Below, in pieces: positions 42,438 through 53,037 of a DNA stretch of 64,000 bases (its first letter is position 1; every line of letters begins with the position of its first letter). The stretch lies in the NCBI GenBank assembly GCA_028274465.1, contig CM051458.1, positions 83,224,085-83,288,084 on the forward strand, in the 5' to 3' direction. Origin of the DNA: Plantago ovata. Taxonomy: Eukaryota; Streptophyta; Magnoliopsida; Lamiales; Plantaginaceae. The translations under genes and the position numbers were made by a program. The notes under the pieces are model-generated. The model had not been told where the DNA came from. It saw nothing but the letters and a program-made list of their open reading frames with translations, and did not search any database.

Positions 42438-43251
42438 AGGCTGCAGCATGTAAACTGTTTAGTTGAGGTTTTTTTGCTCTTGGGAATTTTGATTACTTGA
42501 GGTTTTTTTTTCCCTCCCTCTAGATCACATGTGAGTTGTTGTATGTAGTATAGATCAATTCTTTTATTTGGTGATCATCGCCTCCAGGTGAGTCTGAGTT
42601 ATTTAAACACTGAACCTGTCCATTTATTGTACGAGTATTTGAGACGTTTGTATTGTATGATTTTCATGGTTCAATGTCATATTCTTGAACAATATGTAAA
42701 TATCTACACCAAATAATCATCTCTGCAAATTTGCTGCAAATTTGTCGGAAGATTTCTCTTCTTGGAGACGGTCTGTGTTTCCATGGATTGTATTCTCTCC
42801 AGTATTGGGATCCATCTAGCCTGCCAGGAGTACGTGTTGTTTGAGCACATTAATGTATTTGGCAAATTTGGTATGCGCTGTTTGTTTGCGAGGAAAATAG
42901 GGGAAAATTAAATTCCATGATAAACTTGTTGGAAAAATCAATGAATTCTTTAATTTGGCATCACTAAAAATCCCATGAAATTAGTTTATCTCAACTAAAA
43001 CATGCAAATATTATTTGGGAAAATTTTAAAATTTACGAAATCTAACTCCCCTTTTTGTCATTTTCTGACAGTGTACCAAATACATTAAATGTTGGAACAT
43101 CATTACAGAAAATATTACTCATAAGTTTATAATTTTAAAAATTAACCCAAAACTTTCAAAATCAACACAATACTCCGCCTTAAATAACTCAATCAGCTAA
43201 TTGTGTTTCGAAAAATACATCATAAGGCATCATCCAACTCAAATTGAAGTT

Positions 43252-43283
<32 letters not shown>

Positions 43284-43676
43284 TGCAAGTGCCATCGTCA
43301 AATACTCAAATTGAATTTGGACGGCTATTCTCTTAGGGCAACCGCCACCGTAAAAAATATATATATATAGTATGATGTTATCATACTCATGTCTTCCTCC
43401 TTATCATCCTCATCCCATCACCATAATCATTATTTGAAAATAATAACATATAGTAATCAACAATAGATCGAATATAAACACATACTCCATACTCCAAAAA
43501 AAATAAAAAATAAAAATTGGGGGCAGACTAGCAGGCCAGAAAATTCCCCTACTGCATTTGCCAGTTTACCATGTAGTACTACACTACTAGTGTGTTTGAA
43601 CTTTTTGATGTTTCTCATGTTTTTCCTCTGCAACTATACTTATTTCCAATTCATTTATAATAATAATAATAATAAC

Positions 43677-43710
<34 letters not shown>

Positions 43711-44616
43711 TACGGTAATTCATAATTTCCTACATTAAATGAGAAGAAACTTAAACGGCCAACTTAAACTATACTTATTCGAATGTTTCCTATTTCACTC
43801 ATATATGCTCTAAAAGATTTGGGCGACATTTGCTTTTATGTACACTATTCTTTCATTACACATTAATTAATTCCCGTGCTCAAAGTTAAACGAGACATTT
43901 AACAACTTTTTTTCATTATTGCACATTATTTATTGCTGATACATCCAATGGTATGTTACAATTGCTGTAAAGCTTGAATTCCCTTGATATATAATTTTTC
44001 TTTTTTTTTTTCAGTTGAAGCTTTATATATTATAATAACTGTTTGGAGATAATATTGTTAGGGGATCCGAGGGCGAAGAAATTTAGTTATTTATGTTATT
44101 AGACTGTGCCGACTTGAAGGATAGCAACAATAGGTCGAATTCAGAGAAACAAATGATGTGTGTATAATGAAAAAATTAAAGTGGAAAAGGCTTGGAAATG
44201 CTCAAATTAAATATTATACATGAATAAAACATGTACATGGAGATCCTTAGTTATTGACCCACTATACTACACAATCCACTTATTTCCTCAACTTTGTTTT
44301 TCTCATTTGGTTGGGTTCTAGTCACTCAACTTGAATAATACAATTGTGGAAAAGCCAAAAAAGAAGAAGAAAAACATAAAAACTACAATGAAGTGAAATA
44401 TTTGACCAACTAATTGACTACACAAAACTTGGGGAGAAACCAAAACAAGGCCCTCTCTACCAAACATCAAATGAGAGAGTTCAACTCCAAAAGCATCGAT
44501 CATAAGCAAACATAAAAACCAAACCGTGTACATATATATTGTATTGATTGTATTATAATACCACTTCCAGTAATTAAGGATCCAATTCATTCTTCTTCAA
44601 ACCTCATCAAAGATCC
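42438..44616. other. Intergenic between convergent MON2 and SMP genes
   Basis: Contains the MON2 3' UTR (probably to about 42700) and the 3' region of the LEA gene. It also contains a poly-T run of about 28 bases at 43257-43284. I recognised no gene or complete transposon. Confidence 0.6.
43658..43710. repeat. (TAA)n microsatellite
   Basis: About 17 TAA/AAT units with one interruption (AAC), in intergenic DNA. Confidence 0.95.
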
Positions 44617-45573
44617 TTATTTATTTTGGTTCAGCTGAGCGTTGGACTGGTTGAGCCTTGCTGCTGCAGCAACAGATGCCGCTACACCCCCTGGACGTGT
44701 GCACAGGTTCGGATCATTCCTCAGCTCCGCCCCTATCACCCCTTCTGCATCTCTACGTGTCACTGGCTTGTCTGATGGCAGCTTTGAACTTGCATCCTGC
44801 AACACATCCATGTAACTTCTCATCAACTAAATGTTACTAGTAAATAGAAATAAAATTCAAAGATGAGTGTATAACCGCAAGAATCTCGCCAAGCTTTGTT
44901 TTATCCTCCTCCCTAGTGACTCTTGCATTGCGAGTAGCAGCAGATTGAGCAGCAGCAGCCACACCGCCAGGAACAATGTTAGTACGTCCAGTAGCCCTGA
45001 CCTCAGCAGCCTGTATTGCAGCGGCATCACTGTAGTCCACTGGCCTATGCCCTGCTGTCAATGCAGTCGCCTCAAGTGCTTCTCCAATGGTGATGCAACC
45101 GGCACGCTGCTCTGCTGATTTTTCAAGTGCAGAATTGTCTGCTGAAACTGGCTCATGCCCTAAAAGCTGAAACCAGAGAACTCATTTAATCAGGATTTTG
45201 CAATTGATTGGTGAAAAACCAAAAGTATGTTTTTCATTTGCATGTGTTCCATTAGCTATTAATAATATATTGAAAAAAGTAGGGAGAAAAGTAAGTACAT
45301 ATCAGATGACAAAAACATGAGGAAATGAGATCCACATTAGCCCGAAATGAATTGAATTTTAAGTCGGTGGAATCGATGACAAATTACCTGGTCAACAATG
45401 GCTGCTCCTGCAGCAGGCATGGTTTTCTTGGCCTGGCCGGAGGAGGGAACGGCTGCAGCGTCCTTGGGTGCGGCATTTTCATCAGTAGATGCACCATCAG
45501 CCTTTTTGGAAATTTCTTCAAGCTTGGAAATTTCTTCAGTGACAGAGTTCCTGATGGGTTGTTCCTGGCTCAT
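44617..45573 (-). CDS. Seed maturation protein, SMP-domain LEA protein
   Basis: Hydrophilic late-embryogenesis-abundant protein with Pfam SMP repeats (relatives include RAB28, ECP31 and D-34), associated with desiccation tolerance of seeds; the molecular action is not settled. Three coding exons: 45573-45388, 45166-44876, 44796-44617, joining in frame into 218 residues. The N-terminal segment starts MSQEQPIRNSVTEEISKLEE. SMP landmarks in the middle are CITIGEALEATALTAGHRPV, DYSDAAAIQAAEVRATGRTN and VPGGVAAAAQSAATRNARVT. The third block contains DKPVTRRDAEGVIGAELRND and PGGVAASVAAAARLNQSNAQ. The protein is alanine-rich and lacks a signal peptide or membrane segment. An upstream in-frame ATG at 45598-45600 exists, but the family N-terminus begins at the MSQEQ methionine. 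An RY motif and TATA box lie upstream (listed separately), consistent with seed expression. Confidence 0.93.
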
Positions 45574-45660
45574 TTTGATGAATAGTTTGTGAAAAATCAC
45601 TCTGTTTTATTTGTTGGATAAATAATATTCTTCGATTTTGTCAGTTGATTGAGTGAGTGG

Positions 45661-45670
45661 ATTATATATA
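45661..45670 (-). promoter_or_regulatory. Candidate TATA box of the SMP gene
   Basis: TATATATAAT on the minus strand, about 90-100 bp upstream of the SMP start codon, a normal distance for a plant core promoter with a short 5' UTR. Confidence 0.5.
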
Positions 45671-45767
45671 AGAGATATAAGAGAAAAGAGACAGTGAGTT
45701 TAATGGTTAATTAGTTTTAGCAAAATCTAAATATGTTCTTGAAACAAACAGGTGGTGGGTGTGTTGA

Positions 45768-45773
45768 TGCATG
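45768..45773 (-). promoter_or_regulatory. Candidate RY element (CATGCA) of the SMP gene
   Basis: CATGCA on the minus strand, about 195 bp upstream of the SMP ATG. RY motifs bind B3 factors of the ABI3/FUS3/LEC2 type in seed promoters. A six-base match is weak alone; its position and the gene type support it. Confidence 0.4.
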
Positions 45774-46480
45774 TTTTTCTCTGAGGCTATCAGAATTGTT
45801 AATGGTGGAGATTCAATGGGAGCCAATTAAGGTGCCCAAGTCAATTCTTCATACTTGTTAGGAATTGGTCTTTCTTTACCTCTTCTACTAAATAAAATAA
45901 CAAAACAAACCAAAAAACTTTTAAGAAAAAGTTCATGTGTTATAGCAATGTTTTTATCATAAGACACAAAATCTCTTTAGTAAGAAAAAATAATGGTTAT
46001 CAACTAGATGACCTTAAAATTTCTCTCTGTTTTACTTTTTTAGCATTTTGATGAACCCGCTCTTAAACGTCTGAGGCGTTCCGGTCTCGTATTTTAAGTT
46101 CCGGTAAAACTTGAACTAGCAATATCAATTCTGAAATAACCAAGATCAATGACTTAATTGCTATATTGGTAATATATTTCAAACTTAATACATAAACTTA
46201 AGTAAAATGTTTATATATAAGCTAGATTATGTGTAACTAAGCTTTATAACACAACAATCGAAAACTTACTTTAGAATAAAAATGTATTTATGAAATTTCT
46301 CTAACAAAATTTTATGCATATACTATATTTTAAATTATGCGCTATTAGGCACTCGAGCTTTCATATTTTTTTCTAATTATGCTGCTTGTGCACTTACTCA
46401 CACTTGCCCTCCAAGTAATCTAGCTTCTCACAAATTATAAATTAATAGCCCATAATATCATAGTGTCATATGTAGACCTT

Positions 46481-46633
46481 TTTTTTTAATAATCGAACCA
46501 TTACAATTTCACAAGTAGCATTACAAAGCTAGTAATAAACTATAAATAATCCCGCACTTGTCGAGAATTGAACCTATGACCTCTAGTGTCATGACACCTC
46601 AGTCTAACCAATTGAGCTAGACCTCATTGGTAA
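46481..46633 (-). mobile_element. tRNA-derived SINE with 15-bp target-site duplication
   Basis: On the minus strand the element has a box A-like TAGCTCAATTGG and a box B-like GGTTCAATTCT about 35-40 bp apart, then a tRNA-unrelated region and an A-rich 3' end. It is flanked by perfect 15-bp duplications TCATATGTAGACCTT at 46466-46480 and 46634-46648. Length is 153 bp. The intact duplication suggests a fairly recent insertion. Confidence 0.88.
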
Positions 46634-46668
46634 TCATATGTAGACCTTAAATAATTAAACAAATGTAA

Positions 46669-46945
46669 GTATTTTATTCGTACAATTCATCTAAAAAGTT
46701 ACATATTTCTACTTCTTGAACATGTACCTCACTCAGTCATCCGTCAGTCGTACGTGAATTTACGAATTCGGGTAGAGTACCTGTCAATAAATAACAGATG
46801 CTAACCCAAGTTTAGTGTATTTTATTCGTACAATTCATCTAAAATGTTACATATTTCTACTTCTTGAATATGTACCTCACCAAGTCACCCGTCATCCGTA
46901 CATGAATTTACGGATTCAGATAGAGTATCTGTCAATAACTAACAA
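46669..46945. repeat. Imperfect direct duplication, unit about 148 bp
   Basis: A segment starting GTATTTTATTCGTACAATTC at 46669 recurs at 46817 and stays similar through CTGTCAATAA..AACA (about 129 bp), with scattered substitutions. The first copy lies just beside the SINE's target duplication. No coding content. Confidence 0.85.
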
Positions 46946-47378
46946 AGTTAATATTTTCCTACCCACCATAAACAGAGTTTGGTTAGAATTTTTATAATTA
47001 TTCACTCGTACTTGCTCACGTACACCCCTTATTGAGCGTAAGAGCCAAATATTGTTATTTGATTGATGTAAACTAAAATAAATAACCCATCAAACTTCGA
47101 CATAAATGAGTAAATTCATAAATAATTAAATGAAAATTAATTAAAATAAATAATAATATATTTACTTAATTGATTGAGAATTCGCAGAATAATTTTGTGA
47201 TCGTTATTTTAAACTATTACGGAATAAATTTGTGGAACACATTTTGTTGTTGTATTTCAAACTATTGCGGACACCCTTCAATCATAGATAGTGTGTTACT
47301 TTAAACTATTGTAGAATAGACCATTCAGACACATTTATTGATCTAAATTATTGTGGAATGCACCAATCAAACATGTTA

Positions 47379-47536
47379 GACTCTGTCCTCTTCGTCTGAA
47401 CAGAACTAAACTGAATTGAACTGAACTTATTTGAAGTACAAAATACTATTAGACAAATCTGAACTGAACTGAATTGAATGCATCTGAAGTGAACTGAACT
47501 GATAATAATTAATTTTCAGAAGAAAAGAACAGAGCT
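47379..47536. mobile_element. Tourist-like MITE, copy 2
   Basis: 158 bp starting GACTCTGTCCTCTTC and ending AGAAAAGAACAGAGCT, flanked by TTA (47376-47378 and 47537-47539). The interior shares ACAAATCTGAACTGAACTG-type sequence with copy 1 at 20657-20774, so both belong to one family. Confidence 0.75.
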
Positions 47537-47584
47537 TTAGTGATCTAAACTACAATATTACAGATGCGCTGCTCAAATATAGTT

Positions 47585-47888
47585 TGTAACGACCCGACCA
47601 CAAATGGGCCGAGACCCAGCCCAATGGGTCGGCGAAGTTACTCCTGGACAGCTCTCCAAGGTGATATGTTGGCCCACAGACCAACACGGGTTCTAATCCA
47701 CACACTTTGTCCTCACTCGTGCACTTACCGGGAACTTCTCAGTAAGTCACCCATCCTAGAATTGCTCCAGAGCAAGCACGCTTAACTCTGAAGTTCTTCT
47801 AGGTGGATTCCCGAAAAGAAAGGTGCACCTTGGTGACATGAGTAGCGTTCTCAACCCCTTTAAACCTCTGAATTTTTGGGGTGTTACA
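47585..47888 (-). mobile_element. Cassandra-like solo LTR carrying a 5S rRNA-like segment
   Basis: 304 bp with LTR-type ends TGTAAC..GTTACA and near-matching flanks (TAGTT before, AAGTT after). Read on the minus strand the interior holds 5S rRNA-like words: GAGTTAAGCGTGCTTG (internal promoter box A region) and CTAGGATGGGTGAC (box C region). An LTR of this size with an embedded 5S-like sequence is the hallmark of Cassandra TRIM elements. No second LTR, primer-binding site or internal domain was found, so it is probably a solo LTR left by recombination. It is not a normal 5S gene: the ends do not match 5S and it is a single copy. Confidence 0.85.
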
Positions 47889-48259
47889 AAGTTAGTGTTT
47901 AAATAATTACGGAATATACCCATCGAATACAGTTCTTGTTTTAAATTATAGTTGGATAGGGATACAAAACATTAAAGAAAAAAAAACTAATTGGGTAAAG
48001 GAAAAAATAAACATTTTTCTAGACTATATATATAAAATGGGGTGTCAAGTGTATAGATTTGTGACATTTAGCATAAAAGGATTTTCAACCAACGAGAATA
48101 TGCCACATGGCTAATGTACAGGTTTTAAAAAATATATATTTTAAAGAATATATAGTAGATACTAGATACTCATTTTTTTTATAGTTTACGTAATCTTTTT
48201 TTGTACTTTTATAAAAATATTTTATTTATTTACTTTTACGTGAACTTTTAGCTCTCAAT

Positions 48260-48315
48260 TTTATTGACCACACATATTATACCAACTTTATTGACCACAC
48301 ATATTATACCAACTT
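48260..48315. repeat. 27-bp tandem duplication
   Basis: The unit TTTATTGACCACACATATTA plus seven further bases occurs twice back to back in AT-rich intergenic DNA. Confidence 0.9.
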
Positions 48316-48413
48316 TCTAAAATATCGTTCTAAAATCAAATGTAAGCAATTTAAAAAAAAAAACGAATGGGCAGACGTTTAGGAGATATGTAAATGTTAT
48401 TCGGGGAATTATA

Positions 48414-48541
48414 AGGTGCATGGTCTGATGGTAAGGGTGTTGAAGTAGCACAAGAGATGTCGATGGTTCAATTCCCGATGATGAATGTATCTACGCATGA
48501 TTTGAGTTATAAGATAAATGTTATTCCATTGAAAAATTAAA
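48414..48541 (+). mobile_element. tRNA-derived SINE of a second type
   Basis: Box A-like TGGTCTGATGGTAAG and box B-like GGTTCAATTCCC lie about 50 bp apart, followed by a tRNA-unrelated region and an A-rich end (GAAAAATTAAA). It is flanked by 9-bp repeats GGAATTATA (48405-48413 and 48542-48550). Its body differs from the SINE at 46481-46633. It lies roughly 230 bp upstream of the EF-hand gene's start codon. Confidence 0.65.
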
Positions 48542-48777
48542 GGAATTATATTCAGGTCGTCTGATATCATACACGTTTTTAGTAGAAAACGTGTAAGCAA
48601 TTTCACCTATAAATGTGGAGGCGTATCAATTACAAACCAACGCATCATATTCGCCAATCGCCATTAAGAAACCAAAAAGTCGTTACTTGTTCTTCAAGCC
48701 TCCTTCTTCATCTATACGAATTTGCACAGAAAAAATCTGTTATATAAAATATTTCAACGCTCCAAAACCTTATCAAA

Positions 48778-49164
48778 ATGAGCGTAGCCTTTCTCGACGG
48801 ACCGGCGGTGGAAGATTTCGTGAACGACACTCCATTGTTCGAGAAATGGGTGAACGAAAAGTTCCAGGCGCTCGATTCCAACGGCGATGGCGTCCTTTCG
48901 CGCGACGAGCTACAGAAGAGATCCGGAAAGCTGGCCTCAGGTGAGTACGAATTGCAATCCAAGGAAGAGATCTCAAGTATTTACGACATTCTGTTTGATA
49001 AATTCGACGTGGATCGGAGTGGAACTATCGATCCGGCAGAGTTTAGGTCATTGATGAAGGAGCTGCTGCTAGCGAAGGCGCGTGGGATCGGTAATTCTCC
49101 GGTTTCTATCATTCTTCAGGGTGATAGCTTGTTAATGGGCGCTGTTTTGCGTGCTAAAGCTTAA
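48778..49164 (+). CDS. Intronless EF-hand calcium-binding protein
   Basis: Small plant EF-hand protein of 128 residues from one exon, ATG 48778 to TAA 49162-49164. Two canonical calcium-binding loops are visible: DSNGDGVLSRDE (residues 33-44) and DVDRSGTIDPAE (77-88), each with Asp at loop position 1, Gly at 6 and Glu at 12. The N-terminus (MSVAFLDGPAVEDFVND) resembles a group of short plant EF-hand proteins starting MSV-ILDG that I know only as predicted calcium sensors. No signal peptide or membrane segment is evident. The C-terminal about 35 residues (KARGIGNSPVSIILQGDSLL) are moderately hydrophobic. The antisense ORFs over it are shadows. The role is inferred from the motifs only. Confidence 0.9.
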   Translation: MSVAFLDGPAVEDFVNDTPLFEKWVNEKFQALDSNGDGVLSRDELQKRSGKLASGEYELQSKEEISSIYDILFDKFDVDRSGTIDPAEFRSLMKELLLAKARGIGNSPVSIILQGDSLLMGAVLRAKA

Positions 49165-49531
49165 ATTCGATTCAGAATGTTACTGTTCGGTTTGAATCAA
49201 CTTGTGATTTTTATTTTGTTGCTTTATCTTTTCATTTTTGACAATCTTCTTGAGTTTCTGAAAGGAGATTGTTCGATATTAGGGTATCGAATTTGTTACG
49301 GTAATATACCTTTATGTTTGTTTTTCAACTTTTTCTACTTTTGATTTGAAATGAAATGGCTAATAGTAGTTTTGTGTCTTTACATTTGCTTTTTAGAACG
49401 ATAACGTTAAAAGATATACTACTCACTATATCAGATCATTCAGTGTTAATTAATTTGTCAATTTCAGATTTATAATCTGGTGTCTAATTAAAATGGTTTT
49501 CATTTTTCAAAAATTATTGCAAGTGGGAATT

Positions 49532-49680
49532 AAGCTCAACTAGTCAACTGCTCAAGAGTCTAAACTGGAAACAGTTTTCAATGATTAGTTCCCATGAAAT
49601 TTTGAACAAGACAATTTGTCACCCTTAAGAAATTGGAAAGGACAACGTCTTAGTTGTAATGCCAAAGAGTGAAGCTTGCG
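49532..49680. repeat. Flanking direct repeat, left copy
   Basis: About 150 bp starting AAGCTCAACTAGTCAACTG and ending near CCAAAGAGTGA. It recurs in the same orientation at 51690-51841 with few differences. It directly borders the MON2 fragment. Confidence 0.92.
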
Positions 49681-49687
49681 ATGACCA

Positions 49688-51544
49688 AGCAGCGCAAATA
49701 ATATGTTTGCGGAGAAACTTGTTCCTGTGCTTGTTGATCTCTTTTTGCAAGCTCCAGCTGCACACAAGTATAAGGTTTTTGTACATGTGATTCAAGGCCT
49801 GGGAAGGTAACCCTGTGCTTCTCTTGGAAATTATAAATTGATCTTTAAAGATTAAATTGTTTCCCTAGCCGTCTTAGCTAAGTATAAACTGAAGTGAATA
49901 GCTAGCAAATTTTAAAAATAATGAGACCAAATCAGTTTTGTCACAGTGAACTTTATAATGGAATAAAACTACGAATATTGTAACAGAATGAAACTGATAG
50001 AACAAAACTATCAAGTATGAACATATCCTTTGGTGAGTTGAGCTTGAACGTCTCATTCATGGTGAAATAATTTGTTTGGAAGATGCTGTACTGTAACCAT
50101 GAACCATAGGCCTTTTGTGGTATTGCCGAACCAATTTTCATATATCTTTGGAACCCCCACCAACCCCCAAATCTATTCCACCTGCTCTCCGGGTTCTGAA
50201 AGTTTCAGATTCTCAGTGTAGATTGACAGACATAGTTTCTGTCTTCTATTCCTCTCTGTCCACTGATTCTCCAATCTAGACTTAGTCTGTGTGCTCAACT
50301 ATGAATACCACGCTTCATCTTCGCATTTCTGAAATTTATGTTGCTTGGCAAGACATGTGACTGATTCTTCTTCTTTTCTTTTTTTTTTTTAATAATAATA
50401 ATAATAATATTTTTACGAGTTAAAGAATTCTTGATAATGGAAATTGATTTACTCTAATCTTTTCACTGGTTTGGTATGTCATTGTAATAGAGACCAGACT
50501 CAGAAAATGAATTTTTTGAGTTGATTTCACAGTACTGCACACAATTTTGTTCCATCAGATTGAATATGTTTTCTAATTTCTAGAGGTTTTCCTGCTAACC
50601 TGCTTATTAGTCCTTAGGTCCTTAGCACTTTGTAATTTATAGATTTTTCTTCCACTTGAGTCTATGTTTCTCTATCTTAATTCTTTCCATCTAAATCCTG
50701 GTTTCTTTTACAGTTTTTTTATTCCTTTGAATTTTTAATTTCTTATAAGTGAGTGATCATTCAGTCTGAACTCGTCATCTGATTCAATTTGGTCATAATA
50801 TTAGGATTTTTGGTTTCTTTTATAGGTGTATGACTACAAGGAGGGATAATCCTGATGGTGCACTTTGGAAAGTTGCAGTTGGTGGCTTTCACCGAATTCT
50901 AATTGATGACATCACTACCCTAAACACAGTGTTTGAAGTTGATCCAACTATGAGTAGATCTTTAAGAATACATGTAATGGAAAGAAGTGGTTGATGTGGA
51001 CGACTCGTTTTTAGTAGCTAGGGCACTGTGGCCGTGCCTTACCTTCTAATAAAAATTCAGCAACAACAGTTTTCCAGGAAGATATTTCTCTCGAGATGAA
51101 CATATTAGACATTTTGGAAGACAAGATTCTGAGATCACAAGCTGCTTCTATTCCCTTTGATGTATATTCTTCCTACCCCATATTCATATGTGCTTTTGCG
51201 TGAATGTCTTTTACTGTGTGCTTGAAGCTTAATTGCATTGAAATTGACAAAATGTTTATATGTTATAATCATAAGTAAGACACTTTTAATTGATATAAGA
51301 TCTGCACAATTGTACAAGTTTTTTGCTCCACACATGATGCTGCTCATTGTCACCAACATGTTCTCTCGGTTTAGTGTTGGAGTGAACTCCAAGACTTACC
51401 TCACGGTTACCAAATGATTTTATGACATGAATAGTCTCTCTGCCTGGTTATCTTTTTGTCTGGAAGTCTGCATTTCTTGCTTTAACGTGTGACAGTTTCC
51501 GATTCCTTTGTTTTTGTTTTGATTACCAAATGCTTTTCATCTTG
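49688..51544 (+). pseudogene. Duplicated MON2 fragment (part of exon 39, intron, exon 40)
   Basis: About 1.86 kb collinear with MON2 from about 39160 to 41031. It starts inside exon 39 (AATATGTTTGCGGAGAAAC), keeps the intron, all of exon 40 and some following intron, and ends where similarity stops after TTTTCATCTTG. It cannot encode the MON2 segment: exon 40 has a one-base insertion (CATGTAATGG against CATGTATGG near 50974) and a four-base insertion near 51017 (GTAGCTAGGG against GTAGGG). In exon 39 several codons are changed. The intron copy gained a short AAT array at about 50391. Splice-site dinucleotides are still present. No start codon or promoter was taken along. Similarity remains high even in the intron, so the copy is not ancient. 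Confidence 0.93.
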
Positions 51545-51689
51545 AGGAAAACAAACTAACGTAGTGTAGGAATCACAGTCATGATGGTAAACATTTGGCA
51601 ATTGTTGTGTGATTGGTTTAAAAATTTTGTGCTTCTGTATCCGTTTACACTTTACAGTATACATACATTGTTTAAATATTTCAAGTGTG

Positions 51690-51841
51690 AAGCTCAACTA
51701 GTCAACTGATTAAGAGTCTAAACTGGAAATGATGTTCTATAGATTAGTTGCCATGAAATTTTGAACAAGACAATTTGTCACCCTTAAGAAATTGGAAAGG
51801 ACAACGTGTCAGTCGTAATGCCAAAGAGTGAGAAAGCTTGC
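51690..51841. repeat. Flanking direct repeat, right copy
   Basis: Second copy of the approximately 150-bp repeat at 49532-49680. Between the end of the MON2 fragment (51544) and this copy lie about 145 bp of other sequence. Confidence 0.92.
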
Positions 51842-53037
51842 TTACATTATAGAGAAAATAACAGATTGTTTGGCTATACTCTACATTGTGGTATTGTGGC
51901 AATTTTATTTTTTCGGTTTGGCTCTCATTTTGATTTTGTTAATATACCAAAATGTTAAAAACACCAACACACCTATATTATAGAGTATGGGGGATTTAAG
52001 GTGGAGCCGTGGAGAGGTCTAGTGTTTAACAACAACCCACCAAAAGTTTTTAGAAGTTCTTAAATGACAAATAAAATAAAATAGTCTACCAATTATAATC
52101 AAAGATCAAATTGGATCGCAAAGAACATTGGGCCATGATCAAATTGTAACCGCCTGGGCCATTGATAACCATATTGGGCATCTTTCCAGTTTCCATGACA
52201 AGTGCCCCCCCTCATGGGACATTGACCAGATGTGGCCATAATTCTGCATGGGCCTAACAAGTTTGAGACGTCAAAGAACAGTACCCGTTAGATTTTTTAA
52301 AATGAAAAATGAAAATTATGACACCCATTTCACGTGTATTTTCTTTTGAGCTGTACTTTTAAACAATCCTTATTCACGTGTAATTTGCTTTCACAATTAA
52401 TGTCACAATTATTTGTCCACTGAGATTATATTAAATTTTAACAACCACAAAACACCCAAAAAAGGAACAGGATTTTCTGGGTGTGGGTGAATCAGCAATC
52501 AACTGATCAATTATATACCGAATATGCTATAGTATTTGTTTTGTAAGACCACCTGTTCGCTTCTCGCTAGCATTCCGAGCTGGACGAGCCCTTCTCAGAG
52601 AGTACTAGTACTACCCGTAGGTTTGAATGCCAACAAAGAGTATTTTTGGTGTAGCAAAGCTACGTTTTTTGGAATTTATTGACTGGAAAATAAAAGAAAG
52701 GTAAAATAACAACCGATCTCTGAGGAGACGATCCAAAAGAGCGACCAACTCTATCTGAGTGAATAAACTATCTTAACGTCTGAATGATGAAACTAACTAA
52801 ATGTAGCTATTTATAAGTAGTAAAGACAAATCCTAAACCTTGTAAGATTCTAACTTCTAACTCTATTCTGACTCTTAAATAAAAGACTCCAATTTAGACT
52901 CTACTCCAATCTAATAACATAAACTTGAGTTCTAGAAGGAGTACAAGGCTTATTAACGTAACAGCCGCTCTCAGATTTGCCCTTCAGAGGCCTTGCTCTC
53001 GGTACCACTTCAGCAATATTGTTCAACCTCGACCCCA
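51842..53037. other. Intergenic, retroelement-like in part
   Basis: No gene was recognised. About 52600-52930 read on the minus strand has a TATA-like CTTATAAATAG followed by untranslated-looking sequence, as in an LTR or promoter. I found no matching partner LTR. The segment 52930-53037 may continue the C-terminal remnant of the topoisomerase-like fragment on the minus strand (a frame with NNIAEVVPRARP). Confidence 0.4.

Noticed and set aside
46490..46630. A tRNA gene
   Set aside because: Box A and box B are present but no full cloverleaf or acceptor stem was seen. The unit has an extra tail, an A-rich end and target-site duplications, all typical of a SINE.
47680..47830. A 5S rRNA gene
   Set aside because: The 5S-like segment is single-copy, diverged at its ends and lies inside an LTR-like unit with TG..CA termini, so it is better read as part of a Cassandra-type element.
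48708..48976. Two antisense ORFs over the EF-hand gene
   Set aside because: They are shadows of the real EF-hand frame, show no recognisable domain and have no plant-like start context.
52600..52930. Second LTR partner for the copia remnant
   Set aside because: It has a TATA-like motif on the same strand, but its sequence does not resemble the LTR at 54201-54689.
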